A model generated the notes under the pieces. It was not told the DNA's origin, did not search any database, and saw nothing but the letters and a program-made list of their open reading frames with translations. A DNA stretch of 64,000 bases from Algorimicrobium sp002414705. GTDB lineage: Bacteria; Bacteroidota; Bacteroidia; Flavobacteriales; Flavobacteriaceae. The stretch is taken from positions 62,001 through 126,000 of the forward strand of contig CAXAUF010000003.1 in NCBI GenBank assembly GCA_963972425.1, read 5' to 3'. The position numbers and the translations under genes were made by a program. Of the stretch, positions 15,664 to 23,860 are shown piece after piece (positions within the stretch are counted from its first letter, which is position 1; every line of letters begins with the position of its first letter).

Positions 15664-16968
15664 TCAAGGAATAGTAACCTTGACTCGCGTAATGCGTTTT
15701 TTATCCAAGGCTTCTATTATAAAAACGTAATTTCCGAAATATATTTTACTGCCCTGTTTTGGGAAACTTTTAGAGAATTCTAAAATAAAACCAGCCAAGG
15801 TTTCTGCTTCGCCTTTTTCAGCTTCAAACAAACTATCATCTTCAACTTTTACAATTTTATAAAAATCTTTTAGAGCTGTTTTTCCTTCAAAAACATAATT
15901 ATTATTGTCTAGTTTGGAATAGACCAAATCTTCATCATCAAACTCATCACTAATATCGCCTACAATTTCTTCAATAATATCTTCTAAAGAAATTAATCCG
16001 GATGTACCTCCATATTCATCCACTACAACAGCTAAATGGACTTTCTTTTCTTGAAATTCTACCATTAAATCATCTAGCTTTTTATTTTCTGGCACAAAAA
16101 ACGGTTCTCTTAACAGCGTTGTCCAATCAAATTGCTTTCGGTCTAAAAACGGCAATAAATCTTTTACGTACAGTATGCCTTTAATTTTATCAATATTTTC
16201 CTCGAAAACAGGAATTCTTGAATAGCCATTATTCACAATTTCTGGAATAATTTCTAAATATTTCTGATTGATATTTAAAGCAAAAATATCTATTCTCGGT
16301 CGCATAACCTGTTTGGTATCTGTATTCCCGAAAGATACGATGCCTTTTAAAATTTTCTGTTCTTCTTTAGTGGTATCTGCTTCGCTGGTTAACTCTAAAG
16401 CTTGCGATAATTGATCCACACTTAAATTAGATTTCTGCTTCCCTAGCCTATTGTGAATTCCTAATGTTATGCTACGCATAGGTAAACTTAAAGGTGAAAA
16501 AAGAAAATCTAAAACACGCAATGGATATGCCATAAGAATGGCAAATTTCATCCGATTTCGGCTGGCATAAATTTTGGGTAAAATTTCGCCAAACAACAAT
16601 ATTAAAAAGGTAATAACTACAACTTCCAATAAAAACTGAAGAAGTTCCGATTGGATGCCTTTAAAAATAAATTCGCCTAAATACGCAAAGAGTATAACAA
16701 TACCAATATTGATGAAATTGTTAGCCACTAAAATGGTTGCTAATAATTTTTTAGGTCGTTCTAATAATTTAGAGATAATATTAATTGCAGTGGCATTTGT
16801 TTCGGTTTCATTTTCAATATCTGTTCTGGTTAATGAAAATAGAGCCACTTCAGCTCCAGAAATTAGTGCCGAACAAAGTAATAATACAAATAAGAGTGCA
16901 ATTCCAAATAATATGGAATAATCAACGGATATAGTTAGTGATAAAAAACTGGGAGGTTCTAGGTCCAA
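15664..16968 (-). CDS. gldE: Gliding motility-associated protein GldE (CorC/CNNM family)
   Basis: A 434-residue membrane protein. The N-terminal half is a CNNM/DUF21 transporter domain with SGAEVALFSLTRTDIE (about 37-52) and three to four hydrophobic segments. It is followed by paired CBS domains (about 200-330) and a C-terminal CorC/HlyC domain ending at residue 434. In F. johnsoniae GldE lies next to GldD and extra GldE can compensate for a gldB mutation. The family suggests divalent cation transport, but a transport role for GldE is inference. Confidence 0.94.
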   Translation of the reverse strand: MDLEPPSFLSLTISVDYSILFGIALLFVLLLCSALISGAEVALFSLTRTDIENETETNATAINIISKLLERPKKLLATILVANNFINIGIVILFAYLGEFIFKGIQSELLQFLLEVVVITFLILLFGEILPKIYASRNRMKFAILMAYPLRVLDFLFSPLSLPMRSITLGIHNRLGKQKSNLSVDQLSQALELTSEADTTKEEQKILKGIVSFGNTDTKQVMRPRIDIFALNINQKYLEIIPEIVNNGYSRIPVFEENIDKIKGILYVKDLLPFLDRKQFDWTTLLREPFFVPENKKLDDLMVEFQEKKVHLAVVVDEYGGTSGLISLEDIIEEIVGDISDEFDDEDLVYSKLDNNNYVFEGKTALKDFYKIVKVEDDSLFEAEKGEAETLAGFILEFSKSFPKQGSKIYFGNYVFIIEALDKKRITRVKVTIP

Positions 16969-16990
16969 TGGTCGTTGGTTTTAATGACGA

Positions 16991-17461
16991 TTAAAATGGT
17001 AAATCGCCTTCTGGCATATTTACTTCTGGTTTAGGAGTAATTGGCTCTTGACGAGGTTGTGCGCTTTGCGCGGTTTGGTTTTGTTGTGATTGCTGCTGAC
17101 TAGATGACGTATTTCCAACATCATTTTTAGTAGTCAAGAATGTAAAATCTGTACATTGAATTTCAGTAGAATACCGGTCATTTCCACTTTCATCTTGCCA
17201 CTTTCTGGTTTTTATACGACCTTCAATGTATACTTTGTCTCCTTTACTTAAATACTTCTCACAAACTTCAGCTGCTTTATTTCTAACTACAATATTGTGC
17301 CATTCTGTATTGGTAACACGTTCATTGGTTTGCTTGCTTGTATATGTCTCGTTGGTAGCCAATGGAAAACGTCCAATACAGCCACCACCTTCAAAATAGT
17401 GCATCTTTACTTCATCTCCCAAATGCCCAATTAGCATAACTTTATTTAACGTTCCTGACAT
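16991..17461 (-). CDS. ssb: Single-stranded DNA-binding protein
   Basis: A 156-residue protein: OB-fold (1-110, MSGTLNKVMLIGHLGDEV, then WHNIVVRNKAAEV), a Gln/Ser-rich linker (118-138) and the acidic tip EGDLPF (151-156) that recruits replication and repair partners. It lies between mutY (74-base gap) and gldE (22-base gap) on the same strand. Confidence 0.97.
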   Translation of the reverse strand: MSGTLNKVMLIGHLGDEVKMHYFEGGGCIGRFPLATNETYTSKQTNERVTNTEWHNIVVRNKAAEVCEKYLSKGDKVYIEGRIKTRKWQDESGNDRYSTEIQCTDFTFLTTKNDVGNTSSSQQQSQQNQTAQSAQPRQEPITPKPEVNMPEGDLPF

Positions 17462-17535
17462 ATTTTTTTATTTGTTTGGCAAAATTACGCTTTTGCTATT
17501 CATAAACTTAAAATTAGTAAAAAAATATGAGCTTG

Positions 17536-18576
17536 CTAAATTTCAGATTGAAAATTAAAAGCATCTATAAAGTTTTTAATAAGAACTGGAACCGCATAAT
17601 TTTCTATTTCAGAAATAGCAATACCAGATTTCGGTAAAGTAGTTGTTTTTATAATCCAGAATTTGGTATGTAAATGCTGATGCGATAATTTATGAATAAT
17701 ATCAATGGAATTGAATAAGGTTAGATTTTCAAAAAAATCATCAGAATTTAATTCTTTCAGAAATTCAGTTTCATTCAAACTTTTGGTAGTTTCCAACAAC
17801 GGAAATTGATATAAATTTTGCCAAATTCCTTTCCCTTTACGTTTCTCCAGGATAGTTTGTCCATCATTTGTGACATAAACCAGAAAATTAAAGAATTTAT
17901 TTTTGGGTTTATTACTTTTTATTTTAACGGGTAAAATAGCTATATCATTTTCCCTGAAAGCAACACAGTTATCCATTAACGGGCAAGCTAAACAGTTTGG
18001 GCTACTTGGTTTGCATTGTATAGCACCAAATTCCATAATGGCTTGATTAAAATCGGCTGGATTATTAACATCAATAATATCTGTTGCAAGTGCTTTAAAA
18101 ACTTTTTTACCTTCGGTACTATTTATAGGTGTGTGGATTCCATAAAACCTAGCAAGAACACGATAAACATTTCCATCAACAACAGCAGCAACTTCGTTAA
18201 AGCAAAAAGAAGCTATGGCACTTGCTGTATAATCGCCAACACCTTTTAGTTTTAGTAAATCCTTATAGGTGTTTGGGAAATTTCCGTTCAATTCAAAAGC
18301 CACGTATTTTGCTGTAGCATGTAAATTTCTAGCTCTTGAGTAGTAGCCCAAGCCTTGCCAAAGTTTTAAAACAGCCTCTTCGTGTGCATTTGCAAGGTCG
18401 AAAACTGTAGGGTATTGTGCTATAAAAGCTTCGTAATAAGGCAGACCTTGCTTAATTTGCGTTTGTTGCAAAATAATTTCGGATAACCATATATAGTATG
18501 GGTTTTTGGTATTTCGCCACGGTAAATTGCGCTTATTAATTGAATACCAACTAATTAATGTTTTTGTTATATACAT
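17536..18576 (-). CDS. mutY: A/G-specific adenine glycosylase
   Basis: A 346-residue base-excision repair enzyme that removes adenine mispaired with 8-oxoguanine. Motifs: catalytic Glu33 in SEIILQQTQ, the helix-hairpin-helix LKGVGDYTASAIASFCF (about 110-126), catalytic Asp134 in VVDGNVYRV, and a [4Fe-4S] cluster with C188, C195, C198 and C204 in the exact C-x6-C-x2-C-x5-C spacing. The C-terminal 120 residues form the NUDIX-like 8-oxoG recognition domain. It heads the cluster running into ssb and gldED and is divergent from the HU gene. Confidence 0.97.
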   Translation of the reverse strand: MYITKTLISWYSINKRNLPWRNTKNPYYIWLSEIILQQTQIKQGLPYYEAFIAQYPTVFDLANAHEEAVLKLWQGLGYYSRARNLHATAKYVAFELNGNFPNTYKDLLKLKGVGDYTASAIASFCFNEVAAVVDGNVYRVLARFYGIHTPINSTEGKKVFKALATDIIDVNNPADFNQAIMEFGAIQCKPSSPNCLACPLMDNCVAFRENDIAILPVKIKSNKPKNKFFNFLVYVTNDGQTILEKRKGKGIWQNLYQFPLLETTKSLNETEFLKELNSDDFFENLTLFNSIDIIHKLSHQHLHTKFWIIKTTTLPKSGIAISEIENYAVPVLIKNFIDAFNFQSEI

Positions 18577-18637
18577 TTGAGAAATATACTAATGGCAAAA
18601 ATAAAGGTTTATATTCTTAAATTTTAATGAATTAGGT

Positions 18638-18669
18638 TTGAAATATTGAATTTTTAATTCCTATATTTG
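18638..18669 (+). promoter_or_regulatory. Promoter of the HU gene
   Basis: TTG (18638-18640), 21 bases, then TATATTTG (18662-18669) followed by CATC matches the Bacteroidota promoter consensus within its usual spacing range. The leader to the HU start at 18712 is about 38 nt. Confidence 0.75.
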
Positions 18670-18711
18670 CATCCCTTATTAGATTAATAGCAACATAATA
18701 AAAAAAGTAAA

Positions 18712-19002
18712 ATGACAAAAGCTGATTTAGTAGCAAAAATTTCTGAAAAATTAGGAATTGAAAAAGGCGATGTACAGGCAACTGTTGAAACATTTATGGA
18801 AGAAGTGAAAACTTCATTAGAGAGTGGAGATAATGTTTATTTAAGAGGTTTTGGAAGCTTTATAATTAAAACAAGAGCCGAAAAAACTGGAAGAAATATT
18901 TCTAAAAATACAACTATCAAAATACCTGCTCACAATATTCCTGCATTTAAACCTGCAAAAGTATTTGTAGAAGGTGTTAAAACGAATGTTGACGTCAAGT
19001 AA
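18712..19002 (+). CDS. HU/IHF family DNA-binding protein
   Basis: A 96-residue nucleoid protein starting MTKADLVAKISEKLGIEK, with the DNA-binding arm region RGFGSFIIKTRAEKTGRNISKNT (split here as RGFGSFIIKTRAEK and GRNISKNT, about 44-65) and the proline-containing tip AHNIPAFKPAKVF. It bends DNA as a dimer. The promoter is clear, and the small basic-protein gene follows 34 bases downstream, probably on the same transcript. Confidence 0.96.
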   Translation: MTKADLVAKISEKLGIEKGDVQATVETFMEEVKTSLESGDNVYLRGFGSFIIKTRAEKTGRNISKNTTIKIPAHNIPAFKPAKVFVEGVKTNVDVK

Positions 19003-19036
19003 AAACATTAAATTATTAACTTAAAACAAGTAACTT

Positions 19037-19129
19037 ATGCCAAGTGGTAAAAAGAGAAAGAGACACAAGGTAGCAACGCATAAGCGTAAAAAGAGAAGAC
19101 GCGCTAACCGTCACAAGAAGAAGAAGTAA
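19037..19129 (+). CDS. 30-residue highly basic protein, probable ribosome-associated peptide
   Basis: An ATG at 19037 opens 30 codons ending TAA 19127-19129. The product starts MPSGKKRKRHKVATHKRKK, ends NRHKKKK, and more than half of its residues are Lys, Arg or His. I recognise it as a conserved small protein of Bacteroidota found before the RNase G gene. Composition and size are like tiny ribosomal proteins such as bTHX that lie buried in rRNA, but identity with a named one is not certain. It follows HU by 34 bases and is followed at once by a strong terminator, which supports it as a real, expressed gene. Confidence 0.85.
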   Translation: MPSGKKRKRHKVATHKRKKRRRANRHKKKK

Positions 19130-19134
19130 GCTTA

Positions 19135-19162
19135 AAAAGTAGTTATTTAACTACTTTTTTGG
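19135..19162 (+). terminator. Terminator after the 30-residue gene
   Basis: AAAAAGTAGTT and AACTACTTTTTT form a stem around ATTT, ending in a T run; it closes the HU/basic-protein transcript. Confidence 0.85.
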
Positions 19163-19387
19163 TTTTTAAAACAAAGAGTTCTTTGAAATTGAGTTTCTCA
19201 ATGCACCAATTTGTGTATTGTGTTTACTCTTCGGATTTAAAAAAAAATCCTGTGAGATACCATAACTATTGTCAATTTCAAAACTGACTATAGCTATGGT
19301 TTCTTTCTATTGTTTATAATGAGCAGTAGAAAAAATAGTATTAATCCATCTGTCATACCTAATGTATGGTAGATAAAAATTAACAAA
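19163..19387 (+). other. Leader region of the RNase G gene
   Basis: This 225-base stretch between the terminator and the rng start has no gene and no clear promoter match. It contains short complementary words (for example CATAACTATTG and TATAGCTATGG) and could form a structured 5' UTR. RNase E/G genes in other bacteria are autoregulated through their leaders, but nothing here proves that. Confidence 0.25.
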
Positions 19388-20932
19388 ATGGATAAAGAAT
19401 TAATTATTCGGTCTGGTTCAGACAACGTTGATTTTGCCTTATTAAAAGATGGAAGACTAGTTGAATTACAAAAAGATGAAGGTGGTAACAACTTTTCTGT
19501 TGGCGATGTGTTTATTGCCAAAATAAGAAAAGCTGTTCCAGGTTTAAATGCAGCATTTGTAAATGTGGGCTATGAAAAAGATGCCTTTTTACATTATCAT
19601 GATTTAGGACCTAAACTCCCTTCCCTTTTAAAATTCACAAAACGTGTAAGCACAGGTAAACTAAAAGACTATTCTTTAAAGAATTTCCCATTTGAAAAAG
19701 ATATTGATAAAGACGGCAAAATTAATGACGTTATAAAATCAAATCAATCTACTTTAGTACAAATAGTTAAAGAGCCGATATCTACAAAAGGACCACGGAT
19801 TAGTTCCGAATTGTCCATAGCTGGTAGATACATTGTTTTAGTGCCTTTTTCAGACCGTATTTCTATTTCTCAAAAGATAGAAGATCGTGAAGAGAAAGAC
19901 CGCTTAAAACGCCTTGTAAAGAGCATTACGCCTCAAGGTTTCGGTGTTATTGTACGAACTGTAGCAGAAGGCAAAAAAGTAGCAGAGCTAGACAAAGATT
20001 TACAAAATTTAATCGGTCGTTGGACCGCCATGTGTAAAAAGCTAGACAAAGCACACCACCCAAGTAAAGTACTTGGAGAATTGAACAAAGCCTCGTCCAT
20101 ATTACGTGATATTTTTAACGATACGTTTACAAATATCCATGTAGATGACGAAGAGCTTTACATTCAAATTAAAGATTACGTGCAGGAAATTGCACCAAAA
20201 AAAGAATCTATAGTGAAATTATATCAATCCAATGTTCCCATTTTTGAGAAGTTTGGTGTAGAAAGACAGATAAAAACGTCCTTCGGGAAAACTGTTTCTA
20301 TGGCAAAAGGCGCTTATTTGGTTATAGAACACACTGAAGCACTGCATGTAGTAGATGTAAATAGTGGAAATCGTTCCAATAAAGCTCGCAATCAAGAGGA
20401 AACAGCCTTGGAAGTTAATATGATATCTGCAACTGAAATTGCTAGACAACTTCGTCTACGTGATATGGGTGGCATTATTGTTATTGACTTTATTGATATG
20501 ACGAAAGCTGAAAACAGAAAAACGCTTTACAATCATCTTCGTGATGAAATGAAAGATGACAGAGCGAAACACAAAATACTACCACCAAGTAAATTTGGTT
20601 TAGTACAGATCACAAGACAACGCGTACGTCCAGAAATGAACATTAAAACGCGTGAGGAAAATCCCGATGCTGCAAACGGCGAGGATGTTGAGGCACCAAT
20701 TGGTATTGTGTCTAAAATTTCTCACGATCTTGAACAATTATTAAAAAAAGACTATACGAAGGTGACTTTAAACACACATCCTTTTATAGCAGCCTTTTTA
20801 ACAAAAGGTATTCCATCTATTCGTTCAAAATGGTTTTTTGAACACAAAAAATGGGTCAAAATTTTACCAAGAGATGCTTACACATATTTAGAGTACCACT
20901 TTTTTGATAAAGATGGTAAACAAATTAAATAA
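19388..20932 (+). CDS. rng: Ribonuclease E/G family endoribonuclease (RNase G)
   Basis: A 514-residue endonuclease for mRNA decay and rRNA maturation. It has an S1-like domain (about 36-150, GDVFIAKIRKAVPGLNAAFVNVG split over 39-61), the 5'-sensor and RNase H-like region, and the catalytic acids in DVNSG (323-327) and DFIDM (367-371). The zinc-link CxxC expected just after the catalytic core is missing: residues 421-438 read REENPDAANGEDVEAPIG, with no cysteine. There is no long degradosome scaffold, so RNase G is the better name. A strong terminator follows. Confidence 0.94.
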   Translation: MDKELIIRSGSDNVDFALLKDGRLVELQKDEGGNNFSVGDVFIAKIRKAVPGLNAAFVNVGYEKDAFLHYHDLGPKLPSLLKFTKRVSTGKLKDYSLKNFPFEKDIDKDGKINDVIKSNQSTLVQIVKEPISTKGPRISSELSIAGRYIVLVPFSDRISISQKIEDREEKDRLKRLVKSITPQGFGVIVRTVAEGKKVAELDKDLQNLIGRWTAMCKKLDKAHHPSKVLGELNKASSILRDIFNDTFTNIHVDDEELYIQIKDYVQEIAPKKESIVKLYQSNVPIFEKFGVERQIKTSFGKTVSMAKGAYLVIEHTEALHVVDVNSGNRSNKARNQEETALEVNMISATEIARQLRLRDMGGIIVIDFIDMTKAENRKTLYNHLRDEMKDDRAKHKILPPSKFGLVQITRQRVRPEMNIKTREENPDAANGEDVEAPIGIVSKISHDLEQLLKKDYTKVTLNTHPFIAAFLTKGIPSIRSKWFFEHKKWVKILPRDAYTYLEYHFFDKDGKQIK

Positions 20933-20934
20933 TA

Positions 20935-20967
20935 AAAAAGCTCCGAATGTTTTCGGAGCTTTTTTTA
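20935..20967 (+). terminator. Bidirectional terminator between rng and the OmpA-PD40 gene
   Basis: AAAGCTCCGAA and TTCGGAGCTTT pair perfectly with a TGTT loop and T/A runs on both sides, between two convergent genes. Confidence 0.92.
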
Positions 20968-20996
20968 TGCCTTCATGTTACTAAAAATTCTTTTTG

Positions 20997-22904
20997 TTAT
21001 TGGTTTCCACCACTTACAATTAAAAATTCAGAACGACGGTTTAATTGGTGTTGGTCTTCTGTACAGTTTGAACCACAATTAACTTTCGGTTCATTTTCAC
21101 CCATACCTTGACCAGAAATTCTACTTGCATCTATACCTTTAGAAATCACATATTGGACAGTTGTTTTTGCACGTCTGTCTGATAATTTCTCATTGTATGG
21201 AGCTGATCCACGACTATCCGTGTGAGATGTTGCTTTAATAACCATATTTGGATACTTGTTCATGATTTGAACTAATTTATCCAACTCAAATGCAGCTTTA
21301 GCTGTTACATTCGATTTATCAAAATCGAAATAAATAGGATTTAATTCCACACGATCTGCAACTAATATTTTCTCAATAGGATTTAATGGAATTTGTACTG
21401 TAGTTTCTTCATCTCTTGTTCCAGCAACAGCTACTTTATTACTTTCGTAACCATCTAAAGTTACTTCTACTTGTGTATCTGTTTCACATTCAACAATAAA
21501 TTCAGCTATCCCATTTTCGTTTGATAGTTTAGATGCCATTTTGTTTCCTTGGTCATCCACTATGGATGCCATAGCTCCAGATAATGGTTTCCCTGTTGTA
21601 GCATCTACAATAGTTGCTGTTATTAAAACATCGCAAATTGGTTGTAGTTTTTTAAGCATGTAAATATCATCACTTCCTTTTCCGCCTTCACGATTTGAAG
21701 ATACATAACCTTCACCAGATTCTTCATTCATAACAAATGCAAAATCGTCTGCATTACTATTTACTGGAATCCCAACATTACGTACAGGCGCCATTTTTCC
21801 GTCAATTTCCTTTGTATAGAAAACATCCATGGAACCAAGACCTAAATGACCATCGGACGAAAAGTATAAAGTACCATTATCACTTGAATAAGGGAATTTT
21901 TCATTGCCTTCGGTATTTACTTTCTGACCTAAATTCACAGCATCTCCAACTGTTCCGTTGTCGTTAACTGGAGCCATGTAAATATCAAACAATCCGAAAC
22001 CGCCTGGCATATTAGATTGGAAATATAATCTTTTACCATCTGCACTCATTGCTGGGTTACTAACATTGTAATTTGGGCTATTTAATTTAAGCGGCTCAAC
22101 ATTTTGCCATTTTTCACCATTTTTGGTTGCCTTAAATAAATGTAAAACACTGTATTTAGTATTTGAAATACTATCTTTTTCATATTCACCTTCAAAGAAA
22201 CTTTCACGTGAAAAATACATGGTGTTACCATCTGGACTAAACGTAACAGTACCTTCGTGGTATTTAGTATTAATATCTCCTTCTACTTGATCTGCTTCTT
22301 GGTATGTACCATCCGTAAGAATTGTAGATACATAAACATCTAAAAATGGTTGATCATTCCAACCGTAATTACGTCTGGCATTGTTTCTAGCAGATGTAAA
22401 ATAAAACTGACCATTATTTACTGTTCCACCAAAATCAGAGTTTTCTGAATTAATATCTAAATTCTGAATATTAAACTTTTTACCTTTTTCTAAAATCTTT
22501 GGTAAATAATCTGGATTTGCTTGAAAAGCTACAGCACGATCGTCTCCTGGACGCATACTAGCAAAACGTTGCATTTGCTCATTAGACTCTTTATACTTAC
22601 CATTTGCTTTAAGCATTTGGGAGTATTTGTAAATGGTTTCTGCATTTTGAGATGTCTCCAAAGATTTTGAAAACCAACGTTCCGCTTCAACCGTATTAAA
22701 AATATTATAATTTGCCTCGCCTAATTGAGTATATACATAAGTATCAGCTTTACCATTTTCTACTAATTTATTGTAATCTTCAATAGCTTCCACAAACTCA
22801 TATTTAGCAAAATGCTTATCGGCTGCTTGTGTGGCTTTGTTTTGAGCAGTTGCACTTAAACTACTCATGAATATAAGTGCTATAAATATTTTAATGTTTT
22901 TCAT
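20997..22904 (-). CDS. OmpA family protein with TPR and PD40 repeats (T9SS-associated, PorE-like layout)
   Basis: A 635-residue exported protein: signal peptide (ending SLSATAQ), TPR-like helices (about 20-120), a PD40/WD40-like propeller (about 145-420, with repeats such as FYFTSARN, MYFSRESF and LYFSSDGH), a carboxypeptidase-regulatory-like beta domain (about 430-515) and a C-terminal OmpA peptidoglycan-binding domain (PIYFDFDKSNVT, then SHTDSRGSAPYNEKLSDRRA). This is the same domain order as PorE of the type IX secretion system, which links the secretion machine to peptidoglycan. It lies 18 bases after a PorP/SprF gene, and such trios usually serve one large surface protein. Confidence 0.92.
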   Translation of the reverse strand: MKNIKIFIALIFMSSLSATAQNKATQAADKHFAKYEFVEAIEDYNKLVENGKADTYVYTQLGEANYNIFNTVEAERWFSKSLETSQNAETIYKYSQMLKANGKYKESNEQMQRFASMRPGDDRAVAFQANPDYLPKILEKGKKFNIQNLDINSENSDFGGTVNNGQFYFTSARNNARRNYGWNDQPFLDVYVSTILTDGTYQEADQVEGDINTKYHEGTVTFSPDGNTMYFSRESFFEGEYEKDSISNTKYSVLHLFKATKNGEKWQNVEPLKLNSPNYNVSNPAMSADGKRLYFQSNMPGGFGLFDIYMAPVNDNGTVGDAVNLGQKVNTEGNEKFPYSSDNGTLYFSSDGHLGLGSMDVFYTKEIDGKMAPVRNVGIPVNSNADDFAFVMNEESGEGYVSSNREGGKGSDDIYMLKKLQPICDVLITATIVDATTGKPLSGAMASIVDDQGNKMASKLSNENGIAEFIVECETDTQVEVTLDGYESNKVAVAGTRDEETTVQIPLNPIEKILVADRVELNPIYFDFDKSNVTAKAAFELDKLVQIMNKYPNMVIKATSHTDSRGSAPYNEKLSDRRAKTTVQYVISKGIDASRISGQGMGENEPKVNCGSNCTEDQHQLNRRSEFLIVSGGNQ

Positions 22905-22922
22905 TATGTTTAGCTTAAGTGA

Positions 22923-23837
22923 TTAGAAATAACGTGGTGAACGCGATACTTTTTTTGTGAAACTGAAATCGAAGTTTATAAATATCTCGTGTGATGATGT
23001 GGTAGCGATGTCTAAATCAGACTGAACGCTATCATAAGCATAACCGATTCTTAAGTTAGGAGAAACCATGAAGTTAATCATCCCAGTAAATGAATCGTCT
23101 AAACGATAACCTACACCAACTTCAACAAAGTTGTACATAAACAAGTTTGCATTTACATCAAAACTAACAGGTGCATCAAACGCCATTTTAACCATTCCGT
23201 GTGGTTTTAAGGCAAATTCTTCTGATAAGTTAAAAACATAACCAGCACCAGCGAATAAATGTTGTGTTTCAGAACCTACTTTAACACCGTTGGTTGCATC
23301 TAAATGTACAGAATTTAACATGTTTGGCATAGAAACAGACACGTAATATTTACTTGGTTTATAAAAATAAACACCTGCTCCAATGTTTGGTGTAACACCA
23401 TCTACATTTTCTTGAAGAAATGGATCATTAATATCAATAACATCCAATCCTACCAATCCAACTTTATGGAATGTTGCACCAGCTTTAACACCAAATGCTA
23501 ATTTATTATCACCTCCCAGAGGTAATGTGTATGAGAAATCTGCATACACATTATTTTCTCTAACTGGTCCAATTTCATCATTGATAAAAGACAAACCTAA
23601 ACCAACGCGTTTTCCTACTGGAGAACTGATGGAAAGTGTTCCTGTATTGGGAGAACCTTCTAATCCGACCCATTGACTTCTGTAAAGTGCACCAATAGCA
23701 ATTCCTTCAAAAGAACCTGCATAGGCTGGGTTTACCACGTTCATATTATACATGTACTGCGTGTACTGCGGATCTTGTTGTGCGTGCATAAAGGATGCAG
23801 ACAATAAGAATACGAAAATTATATATAGTTTTTTCAT
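22923..23837 (-). CDS. Type IX secretion system membrane protein, PorP/SprF family
   Basis: A 304-residue outer-membrane protein from the ATG at 23837 (signal MKKLYIIFVFLLSASFMHAQ), chosen because the upstream part of the frame is not signal-like. It opens with QDPQYTQYMYNMNVVNPAYAGS, the diagnostic start of PorP/SprF proteins, and continues as a beta-barrel. SprF is needed for secretion of the adhesin SprB, and related proteins partner with substrates that have type B C-terminal domains. The 1835-residue type B protein encoded just upstream (23-base gap) is therefore its likely client. Confidence 0.95.
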   Translation of the reverse strand: MKKLYIIFVFLLSASFMHAQQDPQYTQYMYNMNVVNPAYAGSFEGIAIGALYRSQWVGLEGSPNTGTLSISSPVGKRVGLGLSFINDEIGPVRENNVYADFSYTLPLGGDNKLAFGVKAGATFHKVGLVGLDVIDINDPFLQENVDGVTPNIGAGVYFYKPSKYYVSVSMPNMLNSVHLDATNGVKVGSETQHLFAGAGYVFNLSEEFALKPHGMVKMAFDAPVSFDVNANLFMYNFVEVGVGYRLDDSFTGMINFMVSPNLRIGYAYDSVQSDLDIATTSSHEIFINFDFSFTKKVSRSPRYF

Positions 23838-23860
23838 TATTAAATTTTGGTTGTGTTCGT

